From assembly GCA_013396635.1 (NCBI GenBank), contig WBMW01005031.1, forward strand, positions 1 through 64,000: a DNA stretch of 64,000 nt, read 5' to 3'. The DNA comes from Penelope pileata (Eukaryota > Chordata > Aves > Galliformes > Cracidae). The position numbers and the translations under genes are program-made. Positions 1-11,100 of this stretch are shown here, in pieces. How positions within the stretch are numbered: position 1 is the first letter of the stretch; every line of letters begins with the position of its first letter. The notes under the pieces were generated by a model. It saw only the letters and a list, made by a program, of their open reading frames with translations. It was not told the origin of the DNA and ran no database searches.

Positions 1-19
1 CAGGCCATTCTATGATTCC
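1..19 (+). repeat. Tip of a CR1 3' end cut by the window edge
   Basis: 'ccattctatgattccat' matches the CR1 terminal ATTCTATGAT motif. The rest of the element would lie before base 1. Confidence 0.5.
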
Positions 20-3000
20 ATGGGAAGACCACTTTCGGAGACCTTGTGTACTCCACCACTCCTTGCTGTGGACCTGCCAGCCACTGTGTTTTTCTCCCTG
101 CTCTGCAATAGACCTTGTGCACAAACCAAAGAAGGAAGATTGTCCAGTGACAGTGTTAGTCCTCTTGGCCTTCCACCAGTCTCCAGCGCCTGAGTTTGCT
201 GCTGGCTGTACTGGTGAGCTAGGATACAGGCAGCAGCTCTACAAGGCCTGTCCTCCTCAATGGCTGTATGGAGGATGTCCATCACCCGCCCTGCACAGCA
301 TTTTGTGGCCCAGGCTCTCCCTAGAGGAACAGCCAGGCCAGGAAGGACAATCAGCAAGCCTGATCATCAGCCCTAACTGAGATGAAATAGACTGGCATTC
401 TTGAAAATCAACCTGGTTTTACATGAGTAGAAAATAACTGGGAGCCAGGGACCTACCATAAGCAAGGGGAGACAGAATCCTTCCTGGGAAATGAACTTGG
501 CATTGATAAAAACTTGTGGGAAAAGCAAGAGCTAAGCATAGGACATCCAGCAGTCCCCTATTGGAGATGGCAAGGCGGACAAGAAGGGCAGAGATAAGCA
601 GCAGTTTGGGCATCTGTCCAGTTATAACTGGAAGTGAAGCAGGCTTGAGCCAAGGTTGTGGGAAGCTGAGTAGCCCCATCTTAAGGGTGGTACTTAGTGA
701 GCTCCCTTTGAGTTACAGGTAACATTCCTCTGGTGGAAGAACAGAAAGCTAGAAGGCAGTGCAACCCTTCATCTATGGGTTCAGCTGTTTCGCATGCAAG
801 GCCAACCTTGATACAGCATAGCTGAGTGATTTTCAATCACTTTTATTGAGAACATCGTTAAGATTTGAAAGGATGCATGAACTAAAGCTTTACTATGTAA
901 GAAAAATAAAAAATAGATGTGAAGCTGTTGAGATCCTAACAGCAGCATAAGGATTGGAGGAGAATTCTGATATGAAAGGTATAAAATCCTAAAAAAAAAA
1001 ACAAATCAGGAGATGAGAAGAGAGCAACTCAGCAATGCAGGATATCTGTTCCACTGAGTGTGCAAGTCAGCCTCTCCCCATGTGACTGATGCTTTCCCAA
1101 AAAGCGGAGTCATCTAGGGCAGTGAGTACTGTGCTTAGCCCAATACCTCATTAATTCTAGCTGTGTATTTGTCACACGTTGGTCAACACATAATTGGGTT
1201 TTGCCCTTGCATTGTGTTTATCCTGTCTGAAGAGCTTCTACTTCGATAGTAAAACCACCTGAACAACATTGCCTCTGATACTCGGATCTGGGCACTCTGA
1301 AACTCACTGTCTTCAATGGGGGGAAATAAGAGATAATGAGCGGCAGTAAATTAAGCTTGGAACTTCTGAGGAAAATATTCAGTTCTCAGCTGCAAAAGAG
1401 TATTTTGCTTAGGAGTACTTTTTTTCCATTGTTTTAAAGATTAAGAATTAACTGCAGCTTCTAATGAAAAAAAAAGTGAGTAGATTCAGAAAAGATTGAA
1501 AAGAAACAGTGAAGATGGATAGTAGTAGTTGACACACAGGGTGGAAGTTATCTGCCAATGAGATTATGAATTTTCAGAAATTTTTATCACATGCACCTGA
1601 AGTCTAAAGACACTCTTTAGTTCATTAAAAAATAAAAATTAAAAATCTGCTAAATGGAACTTGCCAGCTGTGCAGATTCTCTCCACCTAGTTTTGTGGGT
1701 CAGGCATCTTGCTGTAATGTGTCCCTCCAGACACTGTAATTGGAGGCTATCCCCATTTTATTGACATTTCCAACCCATGATTTTCAGTCGTAAACTTTAC
1801 CTGTAATTGACATTTATGTTAAATGAAGTATATTTAAAACAGGCTTACTGGCAAGCAATTTAGTATGTGGCAATTAACCCTCTTGGGAAGTAAGTTTGCT
1901 CAGCTGCAGGAAAAGTCCAATCACAGCAAAGTCAGTGGGGATAAGTTCCTGCCCCTGAAGAATTTTTTCCTATTTTCTAAGCTCTCTCTACTGCTCCCTT
2001 CTGCTTATTTCACTTTTCCTTCCTATCTGCCCTCTAGAGCTCACCTGCTCTGAAATTATAATGAATGGTTGGATTACTGTTGATGTGTGATTTGCAATTC
2101 CAACTCATGGGAATTCACAAATATGAGATGCTTTCCTGTTCATGTATCTAGTGCACTGCTTCAGCACTGTTCCTTCCTTGAGAACTTAATTGTCTTCTGG
2201 GTGAATCTGATCTCCAGCTATGCAGAAGGAAACTGCTGTCTGAGCAAATAAGGGAATGAAATGGCCTCTGGGATCCAAGCTTGCTCTGCTGCATAGAGAA
2301 AGAACCATTTTGATTGCATGTAGAGGCAGACACTGTGGAGGCTGCATTTCTGCTAAATGCTGTGTAACTGCTCAAAAGGAAAGACTTCTTTTTTCTTTAT
2401 TTATTTTTTAAATAACATTTTGACATTAATATGCTGCTCTACCCTGTCTGCTCTCTGCTTCTTTGGCCTCTTTTTCTGTTTGCAGTATCTGTAGTTTGTC
2501 TGCTGTTAACCCTATTCCTACATTATCACCTTCACACAGCAGGCATGAGGGCTGTACATGCCTGTATTGACTTGTGATAACATTTTGCTGTCTTCAGCAA
2601 GGCGACACCAGGAAATGTCAATGGAACAGAACATCAAAATCAAGAGAAAACATAAAACTTTGTCACTGCTGGTGCAAGGACTGTAATGTCGAAAACAAGG
2701 AGTTTGCCCTTTCTCTTCCTTCTGGCCCAGACAGCTGACTTTCGATTACGGGTATACTTGACTGAACTTGCCCACTCTGTATCATAAGAAAGAGTTAAAC
2801 ACATTGATAATATCTTAAAAAATCACGCTGGGCAATCTAATAAAGTGATGGGCAGCATCATTTCAGCTTGTCATGGAAAGCAGAACAGAGAAGGGGACGT
2901 GCATGTAGATGTGGTTGTTGGGCAGACACGGGGTTGTGTGGTCCCTCCGGTACCACAACCTGGATGCTGCCTGTATTCCTCAAGCCCTGATAACTTTGGA

Positions 3001-3724
3001 TTATAACCTGAACTCCCCAGACATTAGTTTTTTCCCCAAAGAGGTGTGCTCTTAAATGCTGTGCGAAGAACACAACAGCTACTGAATTTAATTCCCTATG
3101 TATGAATGAATAAGAGACAAAATATTTTACAATCTTCCTGGTGGGAGTGAGAGAAAATATTGCTGACCATCTGCCTGGCCATTTTAAAAATAAAACATGT
3201 AATGAAGATGCAATTTCATGATGTGCTTCATAATATTTTTAACTTCTTAGTGGTTGTCCAATATGTTACATTTACATTTGACAATGTTTTTGCTGTATCT
3301 CATTATTTTTTGATAGCTATCAAAAAATTACTGAAAACATCTGCAGAATTCTTGTGGTCAGTTCCAGAAAACATCCAACTGTCCTGTATTAGTCTGATTA
3401 AAAAAATAAATCACCTAACTTCTCGATTAATGAAATCCTGACAGGAAACATAACAGTTTTATATCCCTTCACACACCCACTGACAAACATGCAACAATGA
3501 TTATGGGTTTTTATGCAAGTGGCCTCTTGCTTCAAACTCGTATCATCTCTAAGTTTGAATAACTGCAGTTTCATATAATCACCCTTCCAATTATTCAGGA
3601 ACTCTCCCACCTTCCTCATCCAAATATTTACAAGGCTCTGCTTGTTCTTATGATGATTAGATGTTTTTCTTTTGTTAACGTACACACCAGGCTTCCCCCA
3701 GCGATCTCCCAGTACAGGTAGATG
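20..3724. other. Gene-poor flank upstream of SQLE
   Basis: Both strands were read. Open frames are short and without recognisable domains, and there is no clear repeat apart from small A/T runs. AATAAA-like hexamers occur, as expected in AT-rich DNA. No gene called. Confidence 0.5.
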
Positions 3725-3871
3725 ATCGTCATTTGGAGACGTTCAAGGTCAGGCTGGACCAAGCTCTGAGCAACCTGACCTAGCTGTAGATGTCCCTGTA
3801 CGTTGCAGGGGAGTTGGACTAGATGTTCTTTGAAGGTCCCTTCCAACTCTAAGGATTCTATGGTTCTGTGA
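3725..3871 (+). repeat. CR1 LINE 3' end, sense
   Basis: 'gagacgttcaaggtcaggct', 'acgttgcaggggagttggac', 'gaaggtcccttccaactcta' and the terminal 'ggattctatggttctgtgat'. Same subfamily as the antisense copy at 19531-19700. Confidence 0.88.
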
Positions 3872-4010
3872 TTTGTGTGTGCAGTGAGACCAGCCTGTCC
3901 CTCACACCGTGCCCATACAGCACGTCTCATACATGTCGTGTGTCTCATACAGCACGTGCTGGTCACTTGTGCAGGCTACAAACAGTAGGTCTGACACCTT
4001 AGATATTGGT

Positions 4011-4076
4011 CACAGAATCACAGAATTGTAGGGGCTGGAAGGGACCTCTAGAGATCATTGAGTCCAACCCCCGTGT
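4011..4076 (-). repeat. CR1 LINE 3' tip, antisense
   Basis: 'cacagaatcacagaattgta' then 'gggctggaagggacctctag' and 'gagtccaaccccc'. Only the last 65 bp or so of the element is present. Confidence 0.88.
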
Positions 4077-5528
4077 TGTGATCGCATACTTGAGGTCTGT
4101 CTTGTGTTTTATGGGTCGGCACCTTAAGATGACATTCTTATGAAGCCTATGCTTCTGCAAAACTGGCAAAGTCTACCTTAATTGAATTGGTTTTTTTTAT
4201 ACTCTAGAGTTCAGCCCATCATTTCTGGTTGTTAGAATTTCACGTTGCTGCCAACTGCTGTTCGTCTGCGTTTAAAAACTGCATTTCACTCAGCAAAATG
4301 CAATGCTTCTGGGAAGGAGTGAAAAGTCAGCTCCAGTCTCTTCTCAGGTGCTCTTATTTCCTGGCTGTGAAGTCGTTTTGTAATTTTAGAAATTCTTGTT
4401 TCAGCCTGTTCATATTTGCCACGGTGAGCTTTGAGTCATTAAATGATATTTCACAGGAGAGTTCAGGAACAAACATAAATACAAACCAACAAAAATAAAA
4501 GTTGTTTGTTAAAGTTGGAAAGTAATTCTACAGAAATACCTTCTTATTTACAATACTGTAAACAACAAAAGGCAGTTTTTACAGTAAACAGAGAAATCTA
4601 ATTATGTCAAGCTCTTCACCATAGCCAGGACAATAAGAATAAATGAACAGACAGGGGAGATGTCTTTTGATGTCTTGGCTGGAAATATTTAGCACACCTG
4701 AGCCTCTAACAGATGCTACAGGGTCACGCTCAAAACCAGAATCCTATAATTGCTTCAGTCCACTCTGAACAGAAGCATAAAAAAAATTATTCAGGAATTA
4801 CATAATCTTGACAGAGGTTTTGCACACGCATCTCATCAACAGAGGGTGATATATTGGGGTGGAAGGAGGACAAGTGTTTAGTCCTGTTCTCTAATGAGAT
4901 CTAATTGCAACCTGCAGCAGAAGAGACACCCACACGCCCTGTTTGCTACCAGCCATGCGTTACCGTCCTCTCCTCTGACCCTTACTATGCATTTGCATTA
5001 CTCTGCTTTTATTTTCAGTAGTTTTTGGTTCGTGTTTGCAAATTGATTTATCTATCATAGTATTCAGAACGTTTTTGTTGGTTCCAGTAATGTTCCAACT
5101 TAAAGACCGTGCTTCTGCTCATGCTTGGTCCTCACCATGAAATACCCAGAAGGCTTACACATTGCTGGATTGAACATAAGAAATCAAGTGCATATGTTTT
5201 TAAAAGGTTCAGTCTCAAGTGGTTTAAATATAAAACTTGCTGGCAGCTATAACTCTAGTTCAAACTCGGGAAAAGCAGCTTCTACTGCTTTTTCTACCTG
5301 TTTTTACAGGTAGATAGATACCTCTGATTACAGATGCCTCTGCTGCACTGAAGTTCATGTTATTGAGGAAACAAGCATCAACACCAGATGAGACCAGTGA
5401 CTTTACTATATGGAAAAACCTATGCTTGATCTCATTAGGTTGCACATTTTTACCCTAAACTGACTGATCTGATGAATGAACCAAACTCCATTCTTTTATT
5501 GGCTCCCACTCCCTTTATTCTTACAAGT
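4077..5528. other. Gene-free AT-rich spacer
   Basis: No gene, RNA or repeat recognised. Reading frames are short. Confidence 0.45.
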
Positions 5529-6460
5529 CACAGAATTATAGAATCATTAAGGTCGGAAAAGACCTCTAAGATCATCAAGTCCAACCATCAAACCATCGCC
5601 ACCATGCCCACTAAACCATGTCCCTCAGTGCCACATTTCCATGTTTCTTGAACACCTCCGGGGACGGTGACTCCACCACCTCCCTGGGCAGCTTGTTCCA
5701 GTACCTGACCACTCTTTCTGAGAAGAAATTTTTCCTAATATCCAACCTGAACCTCCCTTGGAGCAACTTGAATCCATAACTTTCCATCCTATTGCTGTTA
5801 CCTGGTAGAAGAGACCGACCCCCACCTTGACACAACCTCCTTTCCCCTGAGCCTCCTCTTCTCCAGGCTCAACAATCCCAGTTCCCTCAGCCACTCCTCA
5901 TAAGACTTGTGCTCCAGATCCTTTGCCAGCTTCATTGCTCTTCCCTGGACACATTCTAGTACCTCAATGTCTTTCTTGTAGTGAGGGGCCCAAAACTGAA
6001 CACAGTACTCGAAGTGCGGCCTCACCAGTGTTGAGTACCATCGCCTCCCTGGTCCTGCTGACTATTTCTGATACAAACCAGGGTGCCATTGGCCTTCTTG
6101 GTCACCTGGGCACATTGCTGGCTCCTGTTTAGCTGGCTGTTGACACGCATCCCCAGAACATTTTCTGCCTCGCAGCTTTCCAGCCACTCTGCCCCAGGCC
6201 TGTAGTAATGCACGGGGTTGTTGTGACCGAAGTGCAAACCTGGCACCTGATCTTGATGAACCTCATCCCGTTGGCCTCAGTCCCATCAAGCCCATTGATC
6301 CAGCCTGTCTAGATCTCTCTGTAGAGCCTTCCTACCCTCATGCAGATCGACACATCCTCCTAACTTGGTGTCATCTGCAAACTTATTGAGGTTGCACTCA
6401 ATCTCCTTATCCAGGTCGTCAGTAAAAATTTTAAACAAGTCTGGTCCCTATTTGTTTTCA
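5529..6460 (-). mobile_element. CR1 LINE, 3' UTR plus end of the reverse-transcriptase ORF, antisense
   Basis: Starts with the reverse-complement tail 'cacagaattatagaatcatt' and continues through the 3' region into coding remnants on the - strand. Broken frames at 5798-6025 code RPHFEYCVQFWAPHYKKDIE and LRELGLLSLEKRRLRG, characteristic of the C-terminal end of CR1 pol. Frameshifts and stops make it inactive. Similarity may continue to about 6640 but becomes unclear. Confidence 0.88.
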
Positions 6461-7019
6461 GTCTTTTTTTACTGCACAAGACATCACTAAATGTCATCCT
6501 CCTCTTCAACACCCGGCCCTGTGGCACCATTTTGCCCCTGCACGGGGCTCATCCCCTGCCCTGAGCCCAAACACACTGCTCTGTCGGGTGCCATTGGTTC
6601 TGCTCATCCTTCCACCAGCTCTGCCTGACACGGGCCCCAACACATTTTATAACTTCACTACTTCTAAGCATCACTAGACATTATCTTTAGATACTATCAT
6701 TATTAGTGTCATAGATCACTATCAGATACTGTTCTCAGGACCAGATCACTATCAGACACTATTTATTCACTGGAGGCTGTCATTATGCTGAGACTGAGGG
6801 ACACAGTCAGCACTGCTCGCTGCCAGGTGCCCACAGGCTGGAGGTTACAGAGAACAGGAGGAGCTCCTCAGGAGCTCAGTGCTAAAAATTGGATTGTTTT
6901 GTTGTATCGGTTTCACCCAGCCACAGAAATAATTCGGGAAGCAAAACTCCAGATTCCCCTTCCCATCTGTGAGGCTGAGACGTGTTATCTTTTTCCCCTC
7001 GTGCCCTTTGTTGTTGCAT
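6461..7019. other. Spacer between CR1 and the SQLE CpG island
   Basis: Contains a C-rich stretch (6505-6640) that may be further diverged CR1, then an imperfect repetition of 'tcactatcagatact'-like text at 6715-6765. No gene seen. Confidence 0.4.
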
Positions 7020-7674
7020 TCTTGGGCCCACCAGCCGGCCCCTGCCGCGCTCACAGCCCCGCAGCCGCACCGTCAGGCTCCTGGAAAACATTTTAAAATC
7101 TCCCCCCGCTGCCCTCAGCCCCGCCGCCCCCCTCAGCGTCCCGCGAGGCGGCAGCGAGGGAAGCGGCATTCGGGACGGCCCCGCTCATCCCGTCACCATA
7201 GCAACCGCGGGTGCTCCCGCCCCGTCTGTCGGCGTCACATCGCCCTAGGAGCGCGGCCAGCGCAAGCCCCGCCTCCCCCCGTCTCGGATTGGGCGCCCGG
7301 CCATAGCGCCATCTCAGCATAGCACCGCCGATTGGTCGGATGCGGCTGAGGCACCGGGCGCGCGGTACCTACAAGGAGGCGGGTGCAGGTGTCATTAGCA
7401 TAGCCCCTCCCCGTGGTCACCGCCCCCCCACCTTGCGCCCCCGCGAGGAGGGCACCGACAGTGCCGGTCGGGTGGGGCTTGCCCCTCGCGGTTCCCTCAC
7501 GGCGCCGTCGCCTCAGCGGCACTGCCCAGAGCGCGGCCGCCCCCGGAGCTGCGGAGGGCCGGGCTCGGTGGAGGAGCGGCCCCGGGAGGCGGAGGGCGGG
7601 GGATCCCTCGGGCTGCGTGAGCATCGCGTGTGGGCTGAGGGCCGCGGAGGCGCCGCGCGGGTCTCTGCGGGTTG

Positions 7675-7722
7675 ATGGGGGCACCCGGCAGCGATTTCTG
7701 CCCCTGTGCCTTTGGAGCGTAG
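7675..7722 (+). other. Possible short uORF in the SQLE leader
   Basis: ATG at 7675 opens a 15-codon frame ending in TAG at 7722, entirely upstream of the SQLE ATG at 7895. It matters only if transcription starts upstream of 7675, which the sequence alone does not settle. Confidence 0.35.
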
Positions 7723-7894
7723 CGAGGCTGCATCGCTGCTGCGCGGGGCTCTGTGCGTGGAGCTCTCCCCCTTCCATCGCGAAGGAGGCCCTTGTGCTGC
7801 TCTGTGTATATCGCTAACCTGACGTGCAGACCTGCTGCTGGAGCCCCCGCCGAGTCACAGCCCGGCGCGAGCAGCGGGGGAGCGGCCCCTCACC

Positions 7895-8167
7895 ATGTGG
7901 ACTTTCCTGGGCATCGCCTCCTTCATCTACGTGTACAAGAAGTGCGGGGACCTGCTGAGCTACGCCAACAAGGAGGTGCTGCTGCCCGCCCTGCTCTGCT
8001 GCTCGCTGGGGCTGCTGCTGTCCTACCGGTACCGCGTCGGGGCCCCCCGGCAGCCGGCCCACCTGGGGCTGCTCTCCCACGCGCTCTCGGCTCTGCCGCT
8101 CGTGGGTTTCCTCTGGGCCAAACCCGCCGCGGGGCCCCAGCGCCTCGAGCAGCCCAAGTCCAGAAGG
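7895..8167 (+). CDS. SQLE: SQLE exon 1 (residues 1-91), sterol-sensing degron exon
   Basis: This exon codes the N-terminal regulatory region. In mammals the first 100 residues are a cholesterol- and squalene-regulated degron handled by the ER ubiquitin ligase MARCH6. Seen: MWTFLGIASF start, a hydrophobic membrane-inserted stretch (about 28-44), and LGLLSHALSALP (57-68), where the human amphipathic degron helix lies. It ends AGAAGG|GTGAGT in phase 0, so the whole regulatory region sits on one exon. Confidence 0.93.
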
Positions 8168-11100
8168 GTGAGTTGGGGTCAGACGTGGCACACGCGGGGT
8201 GGAAGTGTGCTCCCGTGGTCACCTCTGAGCCGGCCCCGCTGAGGGCAAACTGGGAGGGTTCGTCCTGCTCGACTGTGTGTCGTGTTTTGCATTGGTTTCC
8301 GATGACAGAAGAAAGGGTGATGCTATTTTACGGAAAAGAAAAAGTTGTAGTGAAGGATCATTGTACTAGCAGAAGGGTGTCTTCAGTTGCCATTCTGTTG
8401 TAGAAGCTAGAGAGAGGAGCCCTGCTCGCGTGAGGAGCGAGAGCTGGGAACATTGAGCCAAGATAAGAAGGTGGCTCAGCAGGAGGGGGCTCTCATCCGT
8501 GTGCACAGAGTTCTGAAGGTGCATTGAGGATGGAGCCAGGCTCTTCTCAGCGGCAGCAAGTGCCAGGACAAGAGGCCGTGGGCACAGACTGGAGTGCCAG
8601 AGGCTCCCCTTGGACACCAGGAAGCACTGCTGTGCCGTGCAGGTGGCTGAGCACTGGCACAGGTTGCTCAGAGGCTGTGGGGTCTCCTCCTTGAAGATCT
8701 CCAAAAGCTGCCTGGATGTGATGCTGGGCACTGCTCTGGATGTCCCTGCTGGAGCACGGGGTGGGCCAGGGGGATCCCAGAATGGCCAAGCTCAGCCATG
8801 CTGGGGTTCTGTGACCATCTTGCTAATATTTCTGGATAAAACAGTTACCAGTCTGGACAGCAGGAGGTGCAGTTATTTGGAAATTATTTATAAAATACTG
8901 CTTGTGCAGTAGCCACAGAACCTGAGCTCAGTTAGACAGCCTGTTCCACAGACAGTGGAGAGCAGTGGGGTTTGCAGCTGGACTTTGGCAGGAGCCCAGC
9001 AATCTAAGACCATGAAGTGGATATGCGTACTCAGTGCATCTCTGGGTCAGTGCTGTTTGGCCACTGGCCTGGGTACTTCTGGGCATTTTCAGCTGGGCAC
9101 TGGCCTCTTGCACAAAAGAAGCTGTTTTTGGATGTGCACTCAGTGAATTTTTGGTAGGTTCTGGATTTTGTTTTCCTGGTCAAAGCCAGCCTTTACCCCA
9201 GTTTCTTGCATTAGTCAAGGTCATACAGTTATTTTTATGCTCCCTTGCTATATTGTAGTTAAAAACAGGACACTATGCTGCTAGAAATCCCGGTGACTGT
9301 GTTGTTCTGGGCATTCATTTCACTGATGCAATCGTATTTTTACTGCTGTCAGCACTGTAGTGCTGAGGCATTTGTGGAAGAGTGAATTGCACTCCAGTCT
9401 TTATTCAGTAGCTGGAGAAATGACTTGCAGGCTTGTGCTGGAGTTGCAGCTTTATTGCTCTTTGAAGTGTATGTGATGAGATGCTGCTGGGAAGGTGCTG
9501 TGACATAGCTGGTCTTCAGGTAGCAGATCCATGCTGCTGGGTAGGTAGGCTGAGGTATCACAGCTCTTGACCATCTGTCTGCATGAAGTGTAGGCATACG
9601 ATTGTTTTGCACATATTTTTGACTGAGGTTTCATTTTAGGATGAGTTCTTTATAACACCTCCCAGGTAGCACTTTCTCGTGACATTTTTTCATGCTGATT
9701 ATTACCATAAACTGATTTCTTTGATATGTAGATTCACATGGAGTAAAATTAAGGAAATACATTTTCCAGTGGGTATGATGGCTGCTTTGATTGCTAAGTT
9801 TACCATGTCGTAGGGACTCACTGATACGAAGGCACTGGTATGTTAATTTGTAGATCAAGAATATGGGAGCAGCTTTGGTTTGCTGCCTTTTGTAGGAATT
9901 CAACTTCCAGTGTATCTGAGGCGAAGGTTACGTTAATGGTTTCCCTGTGATCAGGAGGGCTGTTTTAAACAGGCATCTTTGTTTTGTTTTCCCTGCTTGA
10001 TTTGTTTTTGTTACATTGTAGATTTCCTTTTAAACTAAGTGGAAAGATTCTGCCTACCCACCCGTGGGCTCTCAGTCTGGATGAAAGTGGAGCTAATCCA
10101 AAGTGAGCCCTCTGGAAAGGTTATCGTACAGCACATCTAACTTTGGCTTTCTTTTCTAAAGGGTAAAATAGAAGTAAACGTCTCAGACACACATCTGACA
10201 GAGACTGCTTCAACTGCAGTGTTATCACCCCAGTACGATCCGGAAGTTATCATTGTGGGTTCAGGTGTCCTTGGGTCTTCCTTGGCCACCGTGCTCTCCA
10301 GAGATGGAAGAAAAGTGACTGTAATAGAGAGGGATCTGAAAGAACCCGACAGGATAGTTGGAGAATTGTTGCAGCCTGGAGGTTTTAATGCACTCAGAGA
10401 CTTGGGGCTTGAAGGTGAGTGCGTTTCAAACTGTGAATATATCTGTAACACAACAGATACTGCACCCAGTTATGTTTTTAGAAAAAACATGCCTGCAGGG
10501 AAGATGAAGAAATGCATTATCTACAGTGGATAAAATGAATTAAAATTGCTTGTTTCCAGTCTGCTATTTTGAAAATATTCTTTTCTCAACATGTTTTAAG
10601 TTTCACGTAAAGAAATACTTTTATTCAATAATTAGTCTTTTAAAATACTTTTATTTTAAAAGTCATCTATTGGCTTTTGTTTTACAGATACAGTAGAAGG
10701 TATCGATGCACAGCTAGTACATGGTTACATAATTCATGACCTAGAGAGCAAGTCGGAGGTTGAAATTCCTTTTCCGACCTCGGAAGATGGCCGTGTGGTG
10801 AGCGGAAGGTCCTTTCATCACGGCCAGTTCATCATGGGTCTCCGAAGGGCAGCTATGGCAGAGCCCAAGTGAGTTCTTTGTGACTGTGAATGTCACAGGT
10901 TGGGTCCCTGAGATGCTGTAGCACTGTTCCCAGCATCAGTGAAATTCCCCATCCATTTAGGTGGCCCCAGCATAGAGGGCTCCAACAGACAAGTCTGAAG
11001 GAACTAGGCAGCTGAAGATACTCTTTCTGTTCTCTGCAGACATACTTATGAATGCAGTATACTTCATGCATTAGTCTTTGGGACAAGTTAATCTTAAAAC

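Larger units (their letters stand above)
7020..8170 (+). promoter_or_regulatory. SQLE: CpG-island promoter and 5' UTR region of SQLE
   Basis: A CpG-dense GC-rich block spans the upstream flank and exon 1. Visible motifs: an RFX-type X-box GTCACCATAGCAAC at 7192-7205; inverted CCAAT boxes (ATTGG) at 7288-7292 and 7331-7335, the second inside CCGATTGGTCGG, a good NF-Y site; and an inverted GC box CCCCGCCTCCC at 7267-7277. NF-Y and Sp1 sites beside SREBP sites are known for sterol-pathway promoters. I see no perfect ATCACCCCAC sterol response element, only a TCACC-containing C-rich stretch near 7417-7433. No TATA box is obvious. The transcription start is not defined. Confidence 0.75.

Noticed and set aside
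5798..6025. Possible small host gene with RPHFEYCVQFW
   Set aside because: It is the C-terminal part of CR1 pol, broken by stops and frameshifts.
7235..7777. 180-codon - strand ORF upstream of SQLE
   Set aside because: Low-complexity Arg/Pro/Ala-rich translation typical of CpG islands; no homology recognised.
7753..8403. 216-codon + strand ORF overlapping SQLE exon 1
   Set aside because: Shadow frame of the real SQLE frame; it reads through the splice donor into the intron.
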